Assembly: GCF_903064525.1 (NCBI RefSeq)
Contig: NZ_LR797830.1
Coordinates: 1,488,001 to 1,552,000 of the forward strand
Direction of reading: 5' to 3'
DNA: 64,000 nucleotides
From: Methylacidimicrobium sp. AP8
Lineage (GTDB): Bacteria; Verrucomicrobiota; Verrucomicrobiia; Methylacidiphilales; Methylacidiphilaceae
Shown: positions 39,779 through 49,051 of the stretch, piece after piece
Position numbering within the stretch: the stretch's first letter is position 1
Layout: the number at the start of each line of letters is the position of its first letter
The notes under the pieces: model-generated
What the model saw: only the letters and a program-made list of their open reading frames with translations
Database searches by the model: none
What the model was told of the DNA's origin: nothing
Program-made: the position numbers and the translations under genes

Positions 39779-40510
39779 TTATCGGGACCGGCGCACGAAG
39801 AAGAAATCCCCCTGGATCGCCCTTCCGTCCGGGGCATAAGCAAGGTTGTAGACACCCTCCAGCCGCCACCCCCTCTCCCGCAAGAACGAGACGACCTGGT
39901 CCGCAAGCTCCTGGCCTTGGTAGAGTTCGACGAACGACGCCTCGACATAGACGTAAGCAAAACGCTCCAGGAGCCCTTCACAACCGCGCAGGACTTCCGC
40001 TTCGAATCCCTGGACGTCGATCTTGAGAAAAGCCGGGCTCTCGATCTCCTTGGCCGAAAGCCACTCCCCCAGGGGACCCACTTCGACGTCCACCCGACCG
40101 GCCTCCTCGGTTCCGGGGAAGAACTCGGCCTGGGCACCGATCGGCAAAAGAGAGGAGGAGTCCTCCTTCCGGGAGAGATGGATGGTGCGGCGCTCCCGCT
40201 CGGGCGCGATCCCCGCCGGGAAGAGACGGACCCGGGAGTCCCCGGCGAAGAGCTTCCGGAAGCGCCGGCAAGGCTCCGCCAAGGGCTCAAAGGAGTAGAT
40301 CCGGGCCTCGGGCCAAGCGCGCCGCGCGACAAGCGCAAACTGCCCCCGGTTGGCTCCGACATCGACCAGTGTGGAGCAGGAATGGCACGCTAAAAGCCGC
40401 TCATGCTCGATCCCGGCCGCGACCCCGAACCGGAGCCCCCGCCGGTAGAGCGGCTCCTGCAAGAGGGCCGCAAGCTTAATCCCCTTCCGGATCAGCTCCC
40501 GGCCCCTCAC
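39779..40510 (-). CDS. FkbM-family methyltransferase
   Basis: A 243-residue SAM-dependent O-methyltransferase of the FkbM type, often modifying sugars or glycoconjugates. Visible: LVDVGANRGQFALVARRAW (SAM loop), YSFEPLAEPCRRF, and FLKIDVQGFEAEVLRG, the family signature. The GTG at 40510 has GGGGGAG in front; a TTG at 40549 would add 13 residues. It starts just beside the left end of IS607 copy 2, which may supply or disrupt its promoter. Confidence 0.86.
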   Translation of the reverse strand: MRGRELIRKGIKLAALLQEPLYRRGLRFGVAAGIEHERLLACHSCSTLVDVGANRGQFALVARRAWPEARIYSFEPLAEPCRRFRKLFAGDSRVRLFPAGIAPERERRTIHLSRKEDSSSLLPIGAQAEFFPGTEEAGRVDVEVGPLGEWLSAKEIESPAFLKIDVQGFEAEVLRGCEGLLERFAYVYVEASFVELYQGQELADQVVSFLRERGWRLEGVYNLAYAPDGRAIQGDFFFVRRSR

Positions 40511-40579
40511 CGCCGCTCCCCCTTCCCGCTCCCGCGGCCTCCGGCACAATTTCCTCCCATGGTCCTCGGCACGCCGTTC

Positions 40580-42232
40580 CTAAAACCATAGACAACCATT
40601 CCCCCACCAGGGGAGATCGTCCACGACGTCGGCCGAACAGTGCTGCCGGCGGTTCGCGTGCCGGGGTTTCGCCGGCAAAGTCCGGGTAGCGCCCAATGCT
40701 CGCGCTTTCGGGGACAGAGGCGCGGGAGGCAAGCGGTTGCCTCCCGACCGGGCATGCGCTGCATGCGCGGCTTTGAGCCCCTTTCGAACGGCCGCCCAGA
40801 ACGACCATAGATGCTTCGCCCGATTCGTCGCGGGTAGGGCGAAGGTGAGATGGCCGCCATTGCGGGTCGGCACGACCGCCTCCCGCACGGACGGGCGCTC
40901 GGATAGGCCCAATCCTCTCCGGGCGACGGCGTAGGCCGCGCCCTGGTGAGAACCGATGCCATGACGGCGCGCGTGGTTGACCGCGCCGATCACGGAAGTG
41001 TAGGCCGGGTCGACTTCGATCCGTTAGACTCCGGCACGAAAGGAAGCCGCCTTGAGCATGGAGATCGTCTTGGCGTAGGCGAAGGAAGAGAGCGAGCGAG
41101 CCCGGACACCATCGACCGCCTCGAGCTCGGCCCCCCGCTTGCGAAGATCCAATCGCTCGATCACGAGCGGCTTGCCCGATTCGGCGCAGGCCCGGGCGAT
41201 CTGCCGGCACGCATCGCCGATCGCGGCTTTCGCCTGCTCCTCGCTCTTCCCATAGAGATGCAATCCGATCCGGCGGATTTCCACGAGATTCCCGAAGCGA
41301 TCCGTTTCGGCCAAGGCAAGATGATCCGGGTTGCTGTCAACGCCGATCGCTCCGGCAAGGCGGCGTGTCACCAGGGCAACCGGTTGCGCCTCGACGCTTG
41401 CGAACAGCCGCCAGCCCTTCCGGTCCCGCACGAAGCGGTAGCTCACGGCAGCTCCCTCCCGCTTGCGGAAGAGCTTCCCCGTCTTGGTTTGTGCGGTCAC
41501 GACCCGGCCGGCGGAGAGGGCCTGGAGGATTTCCTCCTGGCCGTAGGCCAAGCGCACGCCCTCGAGCACCAGGTGTTTGCTCGTGCTTCCCCATCCGTAC
41601 GGCAGCCGCAACCGCAGCCGCAGGCTGCCGTCCGGAGCGACTGCGGCTTGGCAGGACTGGTTGCCCGAGGCCTCGTCCTTCGATCCGAGCACGAAGAACT
41701 GGCTGCTCCGCTCCGCCTGCCAATCCTTCTTCCATGCGGCATGGTCCGCATAGCCGTTCTCTTCCCGGGAAAACTGCTTGCGGAAGAGGCGTCGGGAACC
41801 GAAACAGAGCCGGACCCGGCCGGACTCCTGATCGGCCAGAAGCGCCTCGAGCTTCGCCCGCAGGACGGCAAGCCGCCGCTTTTTCTGGTGCACGACATTC
41901 GATCCCGGATGCTTCTTCTCCAGCCGGCCGACCGCCTCTTCCGCTTTCCGGATCCGCCATTTGGCTTCCTCGATCAACTCGGGCCGCCTTTCCCGGATCG
42001 AGGCGATCTTCCCCCCAAGCTCGACCCGAATGGCGTTGAACTGCCGGGCGGTGAGGCCGAATCGGCGCAGGAACGACCGCTTGAGCTCGTTCAGGGGAAC
42101 GCCCGCCCGCATCCTGGCGAAAAGAGTCCGCTGCGCCCGCCCGTAGAGCGCCGCATAGGCGTCAAGACACGAAGTCTGCTCATGCGTCAACCTCAACCGG
42201 GTCTGGTAGGTGAAAACAGGGAGCTTACTCAT
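40580..42232 (-). pseudogene. IS607-type TnpB, copy 2 (internal stop)
   Basis: Starts MSKLPVFTYQTRLRLTHEQT and is open to FRAGV, where an AAA codon of copy 1 is TAA (stop at 41024-41026). In-frame homology continues after the stop: RIEVDPAYTSVIGAVNHARR, then GIGSHQGAAYAVARRGLG. The region corresponding to the usual zinc ribbon and third catalytic Asp instead carries this His/Gln/Ala-rich sequence. The product made would lack the C-terminal quarter. Confidence 0.8.
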
Positions 42233-42790
42233 GGATCGCTATCAGCGCCTTCTCGGCGCGGTCCTGGGCGGATCGCTTCCCGTAAAGCCTGGCACACATC
42301 GAAACGATGACCTCATGCAGGTCGCCCACGATGTCATCAGTCCTGTCGTCCGACTCCACCACCAGGACCGATCGGCTCTGCGCGGCCAATGCCGCTTCCA
42401 CGTACTCCAAGCCGAAGCGCATCAGCCGGTCGCGATGCTCGACCAGGATGACGCCGATATTGGGATCACGGAGCAGCCCGATCATGCCCTCTTCCGATGG
42501 CCGTTCATTCCGGAGCCGACCTCCTTGACGGCCTTGACGATCGGCAACCGTTTGCTTGAGCGCAAATTCGGTCAGCCGAGCCAATTGCCGGTCCAGATCC
42601 CCGCTTTTTGATCGGAGCTGGATACCCGTGCGTAAAGGGCGACCCCATTGGGTTGTGAGGGCTCCGCATGCACGATCACCGTTCCGGTCGGCAACTGCTC
42701 AGCCGGGACGGGCAAACGCCCTTCCTTCCACATCCGCCAAGCCGTCTTGTAGCAAATGCCCTGCCGCTTGGCCCAGACACTCAACTTCAC
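42225..42790 (-). pseudogene. IS607-type serine recombinase TnpA, copy 2 (multiply frameshifted)
   Basis: As copy 1, with the same extra base after FALKQ, plus an insertion near 42490 and another near 42604 (SSSDQKAGIWTGNWLG). Domains recognised: N-terminal helix-turn-helix, YARVSSSDQK, and GVILVEHRDRLMRFGLEYVE. Confidence 0.78.
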
Positions 42791-43002
42791 TCGGACATAC
42801 TGCCATTACACTTGCTATGTGTCCATATATTGTTTAGCTGCTGGCAACCCTCTTCTCCCGCGCGCCCGCGCGGCCTCCCCGGACTCCGCATCCATGAAGG
42901 AACTCTGTCGGGATGTCGAGGGGAGAGTGGGCGCCGGCGGCTCGGCCCCGGATCCCCCGAAGCCGGATTGCCAACCGCCCCGGCTTGCCCGATGCTTGCG
43001 GC

Positions 43003-43629
43003 ATGGAAGCCGACGCCGCCTCGCCGGATCCCGGGCCGCCCTCCCCTGCGGCGGCGATCCCCCCTCTGCCGGGAGACTTCCCCATCCTCCTCGACCGGAT
43101 CCTCCTGCGGCCGCTGGAAGAGGGCGACAAGGAGAGCGTCCGCGCCTTCGCGGGCGATCCGGAGATCTCCCGCTTCACCCGCTCGCTCACCTATCCGGAA
43201 GATCCCGAGAAAGCCGCCGCCTGGGTGGAGGAGCACATCGCCATGACCCGAAGCGGCCGGACCGTGAGCGCCGCCATCCTCGAGAAGGAGCCCCGCCGGT
43301 TTGCGGGCGCCGGGATCCTTTTCCTAGAGCCCAACCACCGCCGCGCGGAAATCGGCCTCTGGCTGGGGAGGCCCTTCTGGGCCCGAGGCTATGGGCCGGA
43401 GGCCTCCCGCGGCCTCATCGATTATGCGTTCGCGGTCCTCGGGCTCCGCAAGATCTGCGCCTACTGCCTGGCGAGCAACCTCCGTTCCCGCCGGCTCATC
43501 CAGAAGCTCGGCTTCCGGTGGGAAGGCACCCAGCGAAAGCAGCTCCTGGTCCGGGGCGTCTTCGAAGACCTGCTGCTCTTCGGCCTGCTGGCCGAGGAAT
43601 GGGCTCCTCTCTCCCACCGGAAGGGCTGA
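43003..43629 (+). CDS. GNAT acetyltransferase (RimJ/RimL-like)
   Basis: A 208-residue N-acetyltransferase. RILLRPLEEGDKESVRAFAG opens the domain, FTRSLTYPEDPEKAAAWVEE and EIGLWLGRPFWARGYGPEAS (acetyl-CoA binding) follow, then NLRSRRLIQKLGFRWEGTQR with the GF-x-x-EG ending typical of RimJ/RimL proteins. The acceptor could be a protein N-terminus, an amino acid or a drug; not predictable. The ATG at 43003 was chosen over an upstream one at 42913 because the extra leader is low-complexity. Confidence 0.87.
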   Translation: MEADAASPDPGPPSPAAAIPPLPGDFPILLDRILLRPLEEGDKESVRAFAGDPEISRFTRSLTYPEDPEKAAAWVEEHIAMTRSGRTVSAAILEKEPRRFAGAGILFLEPNHRRAEIGLWLGRPFWARGYGPEASRGLIDYAFAVLGLRKICAYCLASNLRSRRLIQKLGFRWEGTQRKQLLVRGVFEDLLLFGLLAEEWAPLSHRKG

Positions 43630-43837
43630 CCGCTTCTTCTGCTGCCCGCGGGGAGCAACCGTTTCCACGGCGCAGGAAGAATCGCGGCTACCGTCGCGAG
43701 CCGTCGGTGCGTTGTCTAGTCTCTCCGCCGGAAGGATTGGCTAGAGTCGATCCTTTGCGCTAAAACCCGGCGGAGGGGGAAAAAGCGAGGCCGGAAGAGG
43801 AAGCGCAAGCGGAATTGAGACATCGGCAATCCGTATC

Positions 43838-44299
43838 ATGAGCTTCCGATACCGCTCTGATCAGATCATCGAAATCGTGCGGGCGGAAAAGGTCTTCCGG
43901 CATGGTCAGACCGAATTGACGTTTACGCGTTATGGAGAAAAAGGACGTCGATTTGACGCGGATCTCGATCTTAAGGAAGGTATCCTTGTCGACTTGCGGT
44001 TGCACGTGCGGGGAGGGGTGGTGGACGAGCCGGCGACCTACGAAGCCGCGCTGCTCCCCGCGGGCGTGCGGGTCCGAGGAATCGGCTACTCGCCAACGCG
44101 GCGGCGAAGATTCCACAAGGACTACGTCCCGAAGGGATGGCATGAAAACCGGATCGATCCGAGCTTATCGGGTCGAGATGCGGGGCGCAACCGGCACGAG
44201 CCTCTCGCCGATTTTGCTCCGACTGACTTGATAGATTTCTTCCGAAAGGTCTGCCATCACTGGCGCATTCAGTCGATTCCGGAGGGAGAGCTGTTATGA
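43838..44299 (+). CDS. Unknown protein paired with a DUF1828-like gene
   Basis: A 153-residue soluble protein: SFRYRSDQIIEIVRAEKVFR, FDADLDLKEGILVDLRLHVR, then a basic segment (SPTRRRRFHKDYVPKGWHEN) and PTDLIDFFRKVCHHW at the end. The His/Arg/Asp-rich pattern recalls small nuclease-type toxins, but I do not recognise the family. The following gene overlaps by four bases (ATGA), so both act together. Its partner is cut by an IS element, so the module is probably inactive. Confidence 0.6.
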   Translation: MSFRYRSDQIIEIVRAEKVFRHGQTELTFTRYGEKGRRFDADLDLKEGILVDLRLHVRGGVVDEPATYEAALLPAGVRVRGIGYSPTRRRRFHKDYVPKGWHENRIDPSLSGRDAGRNRHEPLADFAPTDLIDFFRKVCHHWRIQSIPEGELL

Positions 44300-44493
44300 A
44301 AAGTTTCGAAAGCTTGCTGACCGTGGATCGATGCCGTGAGACGCTTCTCCGCTTTTGGACCGAGCAGACCGACGTGGACCAGGCAGGCGAAGGGCTCGCC
44401 ATCGCGCTCCCTCTCCTCTATCCGGATGGATGGCAGGTCCAGGTCTTCGTGGAGCCGATCTCCCCAGCCCATGTTTGGGGGAAGGTCTCGTAA
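44296..44493 (+). pseudogene. DUF1828-like gene, truncated by an IS element
   Basis: Starts MKSFESLLTVDRCRETLLRF and reads GLAIALPLLYPDGWQVQVFV, similar to the N-terminal part of DUF1828 proteins. Similarity ends at EPISPAHVWG; the following bases are the end of the inserted IS1634-like element, where a stop occurs by chance. Confidence 0.6.
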
Positions 44494-44562
44494 GTCGTTG
44501 CGAGACAGTATCCGTTATTTCCAATTGGCACTACAGGGCCCATTTTTGCCCTTTGCGGTCGG

Positions 44563-45598
44563 CTACGGCTCCCGGGCAGAGATGCGTAAGGTAGAGAGGA
44601 TTTGCCGGGCCTGATGATTCCCGGCGGTGACCCCACGACGTTTTTCACTCCCGAAGGCGAACTCCACCAGATGGATGGTTCGGAGGGCAACCCAAGCTTG
44701 CTCGCTGGAGAAGGGCAGATTGGCCGCCTTGAGTTTCTTCTCCAGGAGCCGGTCGAGCAGGAAGGCCAAGGCGGCGACGAAGACGTGCGCCCGCACCCGT
44801 TGGGGATTGTGGTGGTAGATCGGACGAAGCTCCAGGACGTCCTTGAGCTTCCGGAAGGCTCTTTCCACCTCGGAGAGCTCCTTGTAGGCCCGGACCGCCT
44901 CGAGCGGGGAGAGATCCTTTTCCTCGGTGAGGATCACGTACTTCCCCTCCAGAAGCTTTTCGGTCTCCACCGGCTCTTCGGACACTTGGAGCTTGCCTGC
45001 CCGCAGACTCCAGCGGAAGTAGCGGTGGCCGCGATGGAGAGAGAGGATTCGGGCGACGGAGCTGCCGATCTCTTCCCGATTCCGAAGCTCTCCTTTTTCG
45101 ATACGCTTGGCGAGTTTGCCCAACTCTTCCCGGGTCTTCGTGACATCCCTCTCCCGCATGGCCTGCTCGTAGGCCAGCCGCTCGGCGCTTTCGACCACGA
45201 AGATCCGCTGCCCGGGAAGCGCTCCCTCGACTTCGCAGACCCGATCCTTTTCCTCCGGAGAGCAGGGCTGCCAGGAACCGCTCTGGGCCTTGCGGACATA
45301 CTCCAAGACCTCCGGGCTCCTTCGTCGGCGTAAGCCGAACAAAAACCCATGCCCCTGGCTCCACAGGAAGCCCAAGTTGGCCGTGCTCACCATCCCCCGG
45401 TCCCCGACGAAGACGATCCGACGCAACCCGAAGCCTTTCTCCAAATCGGCGACGATCGGCAGAACTGTTTCCGAATCGTGCCGATTGCCCCGGAAGACAT
45501 GGTGGGCAATCGGCCAGCCATTGGCCATGACGACCCCCAAGAGGATCTGCCGGTTTCCCTCCCGCTGATCCCGGCTGTATGAAGTTTCTTCGATTTTG
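44563..45598 (-). pseudogene. IS1634/IS4-like transposase, N-terminus lost
   Basis: About 345 family-like residues from YSRDQREGNRQILLGVVMAN to the C-terminus, including VFVGDRGMVSTANLGFL (Asp) and YKELSEVERAFRKLKDVLEL (Glu). Sequence upstream of the GYSRD block is missing: the IS3-family element begins there (about 45600). It is a different sequence group from the element at 35.2 kb. Its downstream end disrupts the DUF1828-like gene. GTCTCG and CGAGAC near 44490 form a short hairpin at the element end. Confidence 0.82.
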
Positions 45599-45636
45599 CG
45601 GACAGGGGCTTTGGGGGTTAGAAAGGAAAACTCCAA

Positions 45637-46161
45637 ATGAACAACGGAAAGAGCAGCAGCAAGTTCGCGCGGCGTTATGACCGCGAGTTTAACGAGAATG
45701 CGGTGGCCCTGGTGCGAGGGGGGCGTTCGATTCACGAGGTAGCTCGCGATCTGGGCGTTTCCCATTGGTCGCTGAATCTGTGGGTCAAGGAAGCCCAAGG
45801 CGGTCGGGCTTTCAGCGATCCCAAGACGTTGGCGGCCGAATCGCCCGAGCAGCGCGAGCTGCGGAGGTTGCGCCAGGAAAACGACTATCTGCGCCGTCAG
45901 CGCGACATTTTACAAAAAGCATTGGGTCGGCCGAGATGCCTGCCAGCGATATGCGGTGATGCAAAAAATGACCAAAGATTATTGCCTCACCGAATTGGCC
46001 GAAGCTCTGGAGGTTTCCCGGAGCGGCTTCCATGCTCACCGGCACAAGGACCGGGGAAGCCGTCGGCAACGGGACAAGCAACTGCTTGCGGCCATCCATC
46101 CAGTTTTCCTGGAAAGCCGGAGAACCTATGGCAGCCCGCGCATCACCTGGGCACTGCGTAA
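45637..46161 (+). CDS. IS3-family transposase OrfA
   Basis: Only the first 95 or so codons are family-like: FARRYDREFNENAVALVRGG and VARDLGVSHWSLNLWVKEAQ (helix-turn-helix), then the leucine-zipper RELRRLRQENDYLRRQRDIL. The rest of this reading frame overlaps OrfB and is not meaningful. As in other IS3 elements, a fused OrfAB protein requires a frame change, here around the A5 run at 45914-45918. Confidence 0.82.
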   Translation: MNNGKSSSKFARRYDREFNENAVALVRGGRSIHEVARDLGVSHWSLNLWVKEAQGGRAFSDPKTLAAESPEQRELRRLRQENDYLRRQRDILQKALGRPRCLPAICGDAKNDQRLLPHRIGRSSGGFPERLPCSPAQGPGKPSATGQATACGHPSSFPGKPENLWQPAHHLGTA

Positions 46162-47098
46162 GGCCGGAGAGCCTTGCGGCAAAAATCGGGTGGCCCGCTT
46201 AATGCGGGAGCTCGGTCTGCGCGCGAAACAAAAACGCCGCTTCCGTCCCCAAACCACCGATAGCGCTCATCGCCTTCCGGTCGCCGACAACTGGCTGGCC
46301 CGGATGCCCGCGCCGGATCGCCCCAACCAGATCTGGATCGGTGACATCACCTCCATCCTCACCGCCGAGGGCTGGCTTTCTCTTTCCGCCATCCTCGATG
46401 GTGGTTCCCGCCGGTGTGTCGGCTGGCATGCCGAGGACTCGCTCTCTACGTCTTTGGTGACAAGAGCCTGGAAGAAGGCCTGGAAAAGCCGGCGCCCTGA
46501 CCCAGGGCTCTTGCACCATTCCGACCGCGGCGTCCAGTATGCCAGCGGAGAGTTCAACGCACTACTGCACTCCTGCGGTGCCGTCGCCTCCATGAGCCGC
46601 AAGGGACAGTGTTATGACAATGCCATGATGGAATCCTTCTGGGCCACGCTCAAAACCGAGTGCTTCGGCTCCTTCCTCCCGAAAACAAAACAAGAGGCCA
46701 AGATCATGATCTTCGATTACATTGAATGCTTCTACAACCGCCGCCGCCTTCATAGCGGCCTCCATTACCAATCCCCGCTGGACTTCGAAAATAATGCCTC
46801 CTCGCTGTTTCATGTGGCCAAGGCGGGAATATCCAACCTCAGCTTTCCGGCTTTGAGGAAAGCGGCGATTCGCAAGCACCGGAAGCTTCGGAAGCTTCCG
46901 GTCATCCTTTTGGCAAGCTGGATAAGGCCGCATGTCGCCTCGATGAGGCCATTGGTCACCCGGCTCTGGAGGAGACCAAGGACACCGTCCATGTGCTCTT
47001 TGATCGTCTTGGAAAGTTTTCGGAAGGGAGCAAAGCAAGACCGCTGCGGTCGGCCCACTGGAGACAAGAGCTTCGCTCTTGGACATTCGCATGGATAA
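45956..47098 (+). CDS. IS3-family transposase OrfB, C-terminus run on into ISL3 remnant
   Basis: DDE integrase-like catalytic subunit: PNQIWIGDITSILTAEGWLS (first Asp), LLHHSDRGVQYASGEF (second Asp), and MMESFWATLKTECFGS (Glu). Family homology ends at about LHYQSPLDFENN near 46800; the remaining 98 residues are the complement of the adjacent ISL3 gene. The frame is open upstream of the GTG at 45956 through CQRYAVMQKM, as expected for a frameshift fusion with OrfA. Confidence 0.83.
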   Translation: MMQKMTKDYCLTELAEALEVSRSGFHAHRHKDRGSRRQRDKQLLAAIHPVFLESRRTYGSPRITWALRKAGEPCGKNRVARLMRELGLRAKQKRRFRPQTTDSAHRLPVADNWLARMPAPDRPNQIWIGDITSILTAEGWLSLSAILDGGSRRCVGWHAEDSLSTSLVTRAWKKAWKSRRPDPGLLHHSDRGVQYASGEFNALLHSCGAVASMSRKGQCYDNAMMESFWATLKTECFGSFLPKTKQEAKIMIFDYIECFYNRRRLHSGLHYQSPLDFENNASSLFHVAKAGISNLSFPALRKAAIRKHRKLRKLPVILLASWIRPHVASMRPLVTRLWRRPRTPSMCSLIVLESFRKGAKQDRCGRPTGDKSFALGHSHG

Positions 47099-47620
47099 GC
47101 ATCTTTTGCCGAGCCGCCCGTAGCCCATGCCAGTCGCGGGTAGGCGGCGGAGATGAAAGTTCGCGGACTCTTCTGCTCTCCGCTCCGCGTCCATTCGTTG
47201 CCTCACGAAGCCCAGAGGCTTCCCTTCTGCGGCAGGCCCTGACGCGCGAGCTCATTGCGCACCTGGTCGACGGTCTCTCCCGCCATCGGCATGCGGGAGA
47301 AGCGGTCAAAAAAAAGACCTCCGCCCTAAGGAAGCGCTCCTTGGCTCCGAAAATGTAGGAGGTACCCATGTCCATGGAGATGCGCTCGATCGGCTCGGCA
47401 TCCGCTCCGTGCTCGCGCATCCCCTTGGCCGATGCCTGCAAAGTCTCCTTCCCTTCGCCCTTCGCCAAGAAGAGGAGCTTCCGGCTCTCTGCGGCGGTAC
47501 GGCGGCACCTTCCGGTGGTCACCTTTCGTTCCGGACTCAACGGTAAGGTCATTGCAGAAAGCTTGTCCGCCTGCCTGCCCAAAGCATCGGAAAAGGCCCC
47601 GAGCTTGGTCATCCGCCGTC
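46810..47620 (-). pseudogene. ISL3-family transposase remnant
   Basis: Pieces of an ISL3 transposase in three frames: GADAEPIERISMDMGTSYIF and RFLRAEVFF, then SPFRKLSKTIKEHMDGVLGL-like text and SRVTNGLIEATCGLIQLAKR, ending LRLDIPALAT at 46810. Several frameshifts and stops make it non-functional. The IS3 element abuts its 3' end. Confidence 0.78.
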
Positions 47621-47929
47621 AAGGAGGATCGACGAAGTCGAAGTGTCCTTCGGCGAATCGCCTAGACGCAAAATCCCGCATAGACGGATGGCAAGAACAC
47701 CGTTTCTTGCCATCCCTCATTGGCAAATCTGCCCCCTCCATCCACTCCACACAGCGAAGAGCTCTTTTCTCGTTCGCCGTCCGCTCTCGAACCATCCCAT
47801 GCCCGTTCCATGACGAACCGTGCTTCTCCACAGCTCCTCCGCAGCAATCCTAAGAGGCCACGCCGGCAGCTTCCCAAAACCGCTTCCGCTCTCCCTACCG
47901 GCGGCCAAAGTGCACCGGCTACCCTTCTC
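47621..47929. other. Gene-free stretch between IS remnants and the propeller gene
   Basis: About 310 bases. A weak minus-strand reading with GHFDFVDPP may be a further scrap of the ISL3 element. No complete gene, tRNA or clear regulatory signal seen. Confidence 0.4.
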
Positions 47930-49051
47930 TCACCGCTCGAAAAAGACCACCAGATCATTCCCGACATAGCCCGGCACGCTTCCCACCCCCCAGACCGAAT
48001 CCGGCCCCAGCGAAAAGAAGGCATTGACGTTTTTTGCGCCGTCCAGCAGTCCTCGCCACGTTTGCCCGCCGTCCGAAGTAGCGAACACGGCCGTGCCGAG
48101 CCGCCCAAGCTGGGAATTCTCCACAGCCGCATAGCCGCGGCCCAAGGAATCGAACCAGAGCGCTTGGATCGCACGCCTCTCGGGAAAAGGCAGCCTCCGC
48201 CAGCTCTCTCCTCCATCCTTGGTAGCTAAGAGCACCCCGTCCTCCAATCCGATCCATCCCTCTAGGCTCGTGGAGAAAAAAATCGTCCGCGGCCAGGGAA
48301 GCCCTTGGAACAAGACCAACTCTTTCCACGACCGGCCCGAATCGGTGCTCTTGAAGACTTGGGGTGCGCGCGGTTGCTGTGGGCCGCCGGCACAAAGGAC
48401 ATATGCAATGAATCCCGCTTCCGGCCGGACGTCCCCGGGGACGGCCGCCCGGATCACTCCGGTGAAAGGGAGCGGTTTCCAGGTCTCCCCCCGATCAAGG
48501 CTCCAAAAGCTCGTGAAGTCCCCGCAGAGAACCGCTCTCAGATTGCCTCTGCAGACAAGGTCGCTGGCGCTCCGGAGCTTTCCCGGTAAAACTTCACTCC
48601 ACGACCTGCCGTCGTCCGTCGAATGCCAGAGCCAGGCTTGGGGTTGCCCGTGGACCCCTTCGAGCAGCCAGATCTCCCGGGGGCCGGTCATCTGCAGATG
48701 ATACCATCCACCCCGGGGCTTTTTTCGAATCCAGTGCCAGCCGCCGTCCCGCGTTTGAAAGACCCCGCCAAAGCCACAGGCCCAGCCGATCTCCCGGTTC
48801 CAAAAAAAGACATCCCAGAGATGATCGTGAACCGGTTCGGATTCCGACCCTTTGCCCCCGGTATTGGTATTGGTGATCCAATAATGAAGTGGGCGCGCCG
48901 ATGACGCCGCGGCAGCCTCTGCCTCCTCCATGCCCTGCCACTGGCCCTGCCCATAGCCTGACTCCGCCGCCAGCCAGACGCCAAGCGCGATCAGCAGAGC
49001 CCATGGCCTGTGCCGTAGCGGAAGAGTCGATCGGGATTCGGCCGGATTCAT
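47930..49051 (-). CDS. Exported BNR/YCF48-like beta-propeller protein
   Basis: A 373-residue exported protein. Signal peptide (PWALLIALGVWLAAESGYG), then repeated BNR/Asp-box-like units: FQTRDGGWHW, HSTDDGRSWSE, SLDRGETWKPL, KSTDSGRSWKEL, ATKDGGESWRRL, ATSDGGQTWRGL. Six such motifs imply a six- or seven-bladed propeller similar to the photosystem II assembly factor YCF48 group, though no sialidase catalytic residues are apparent. It overlaps the preceding gene's stop as ATGA, so the two are probably one unit. Role unknown, perhaps envelope assembly or glycan binding. Confidence 0.84.
   Translation of the reverse strand: MNPAESRSTLPLRHRPWALLIALGVWLAAESGYGQGQWQGMEEAEAAAASSARPLHYWITNTNTGGKGSESEPVHDHLWDVFFWNREIGWACGFGGVFQTRDGGWHWIRKKPRGGWYHLQMTGPREIWLLEGVHGQPQAWLWHSTDDGRSWSEVLPGKLRSASDLVCRGNLRAVLCGDFTSFWSLDRGETWKPLPFTGVIRAAVPGDVRPEAGFIAYVLCAGGPQQPRAPQVFKSTDSGRSWKELVLFQGLPWPRTIFFSTSLEGWIGLEDGVLLATKDGGESWRRLPFPERRAIQALWFDSLGRGYAAVENSQLGRLGTAVFATSDGGQTWRGLLDGAKNVNAFFSLGPDSVWGVGSVPGYVGNDLVVFFER

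Larger units (their letters stand above)
40560..42846 (-). mobile_element. IS607-family element, copy 2
   Basis: The longer IS607-like copy, in the same orientation as copy 1, with a complete-length tnpB region ending at 40580 and the same right-hand limit of identity (GCTGCTGGCA). The left end was placed just beyond the tnpB stop and is approximate. Confidence 0.7.
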
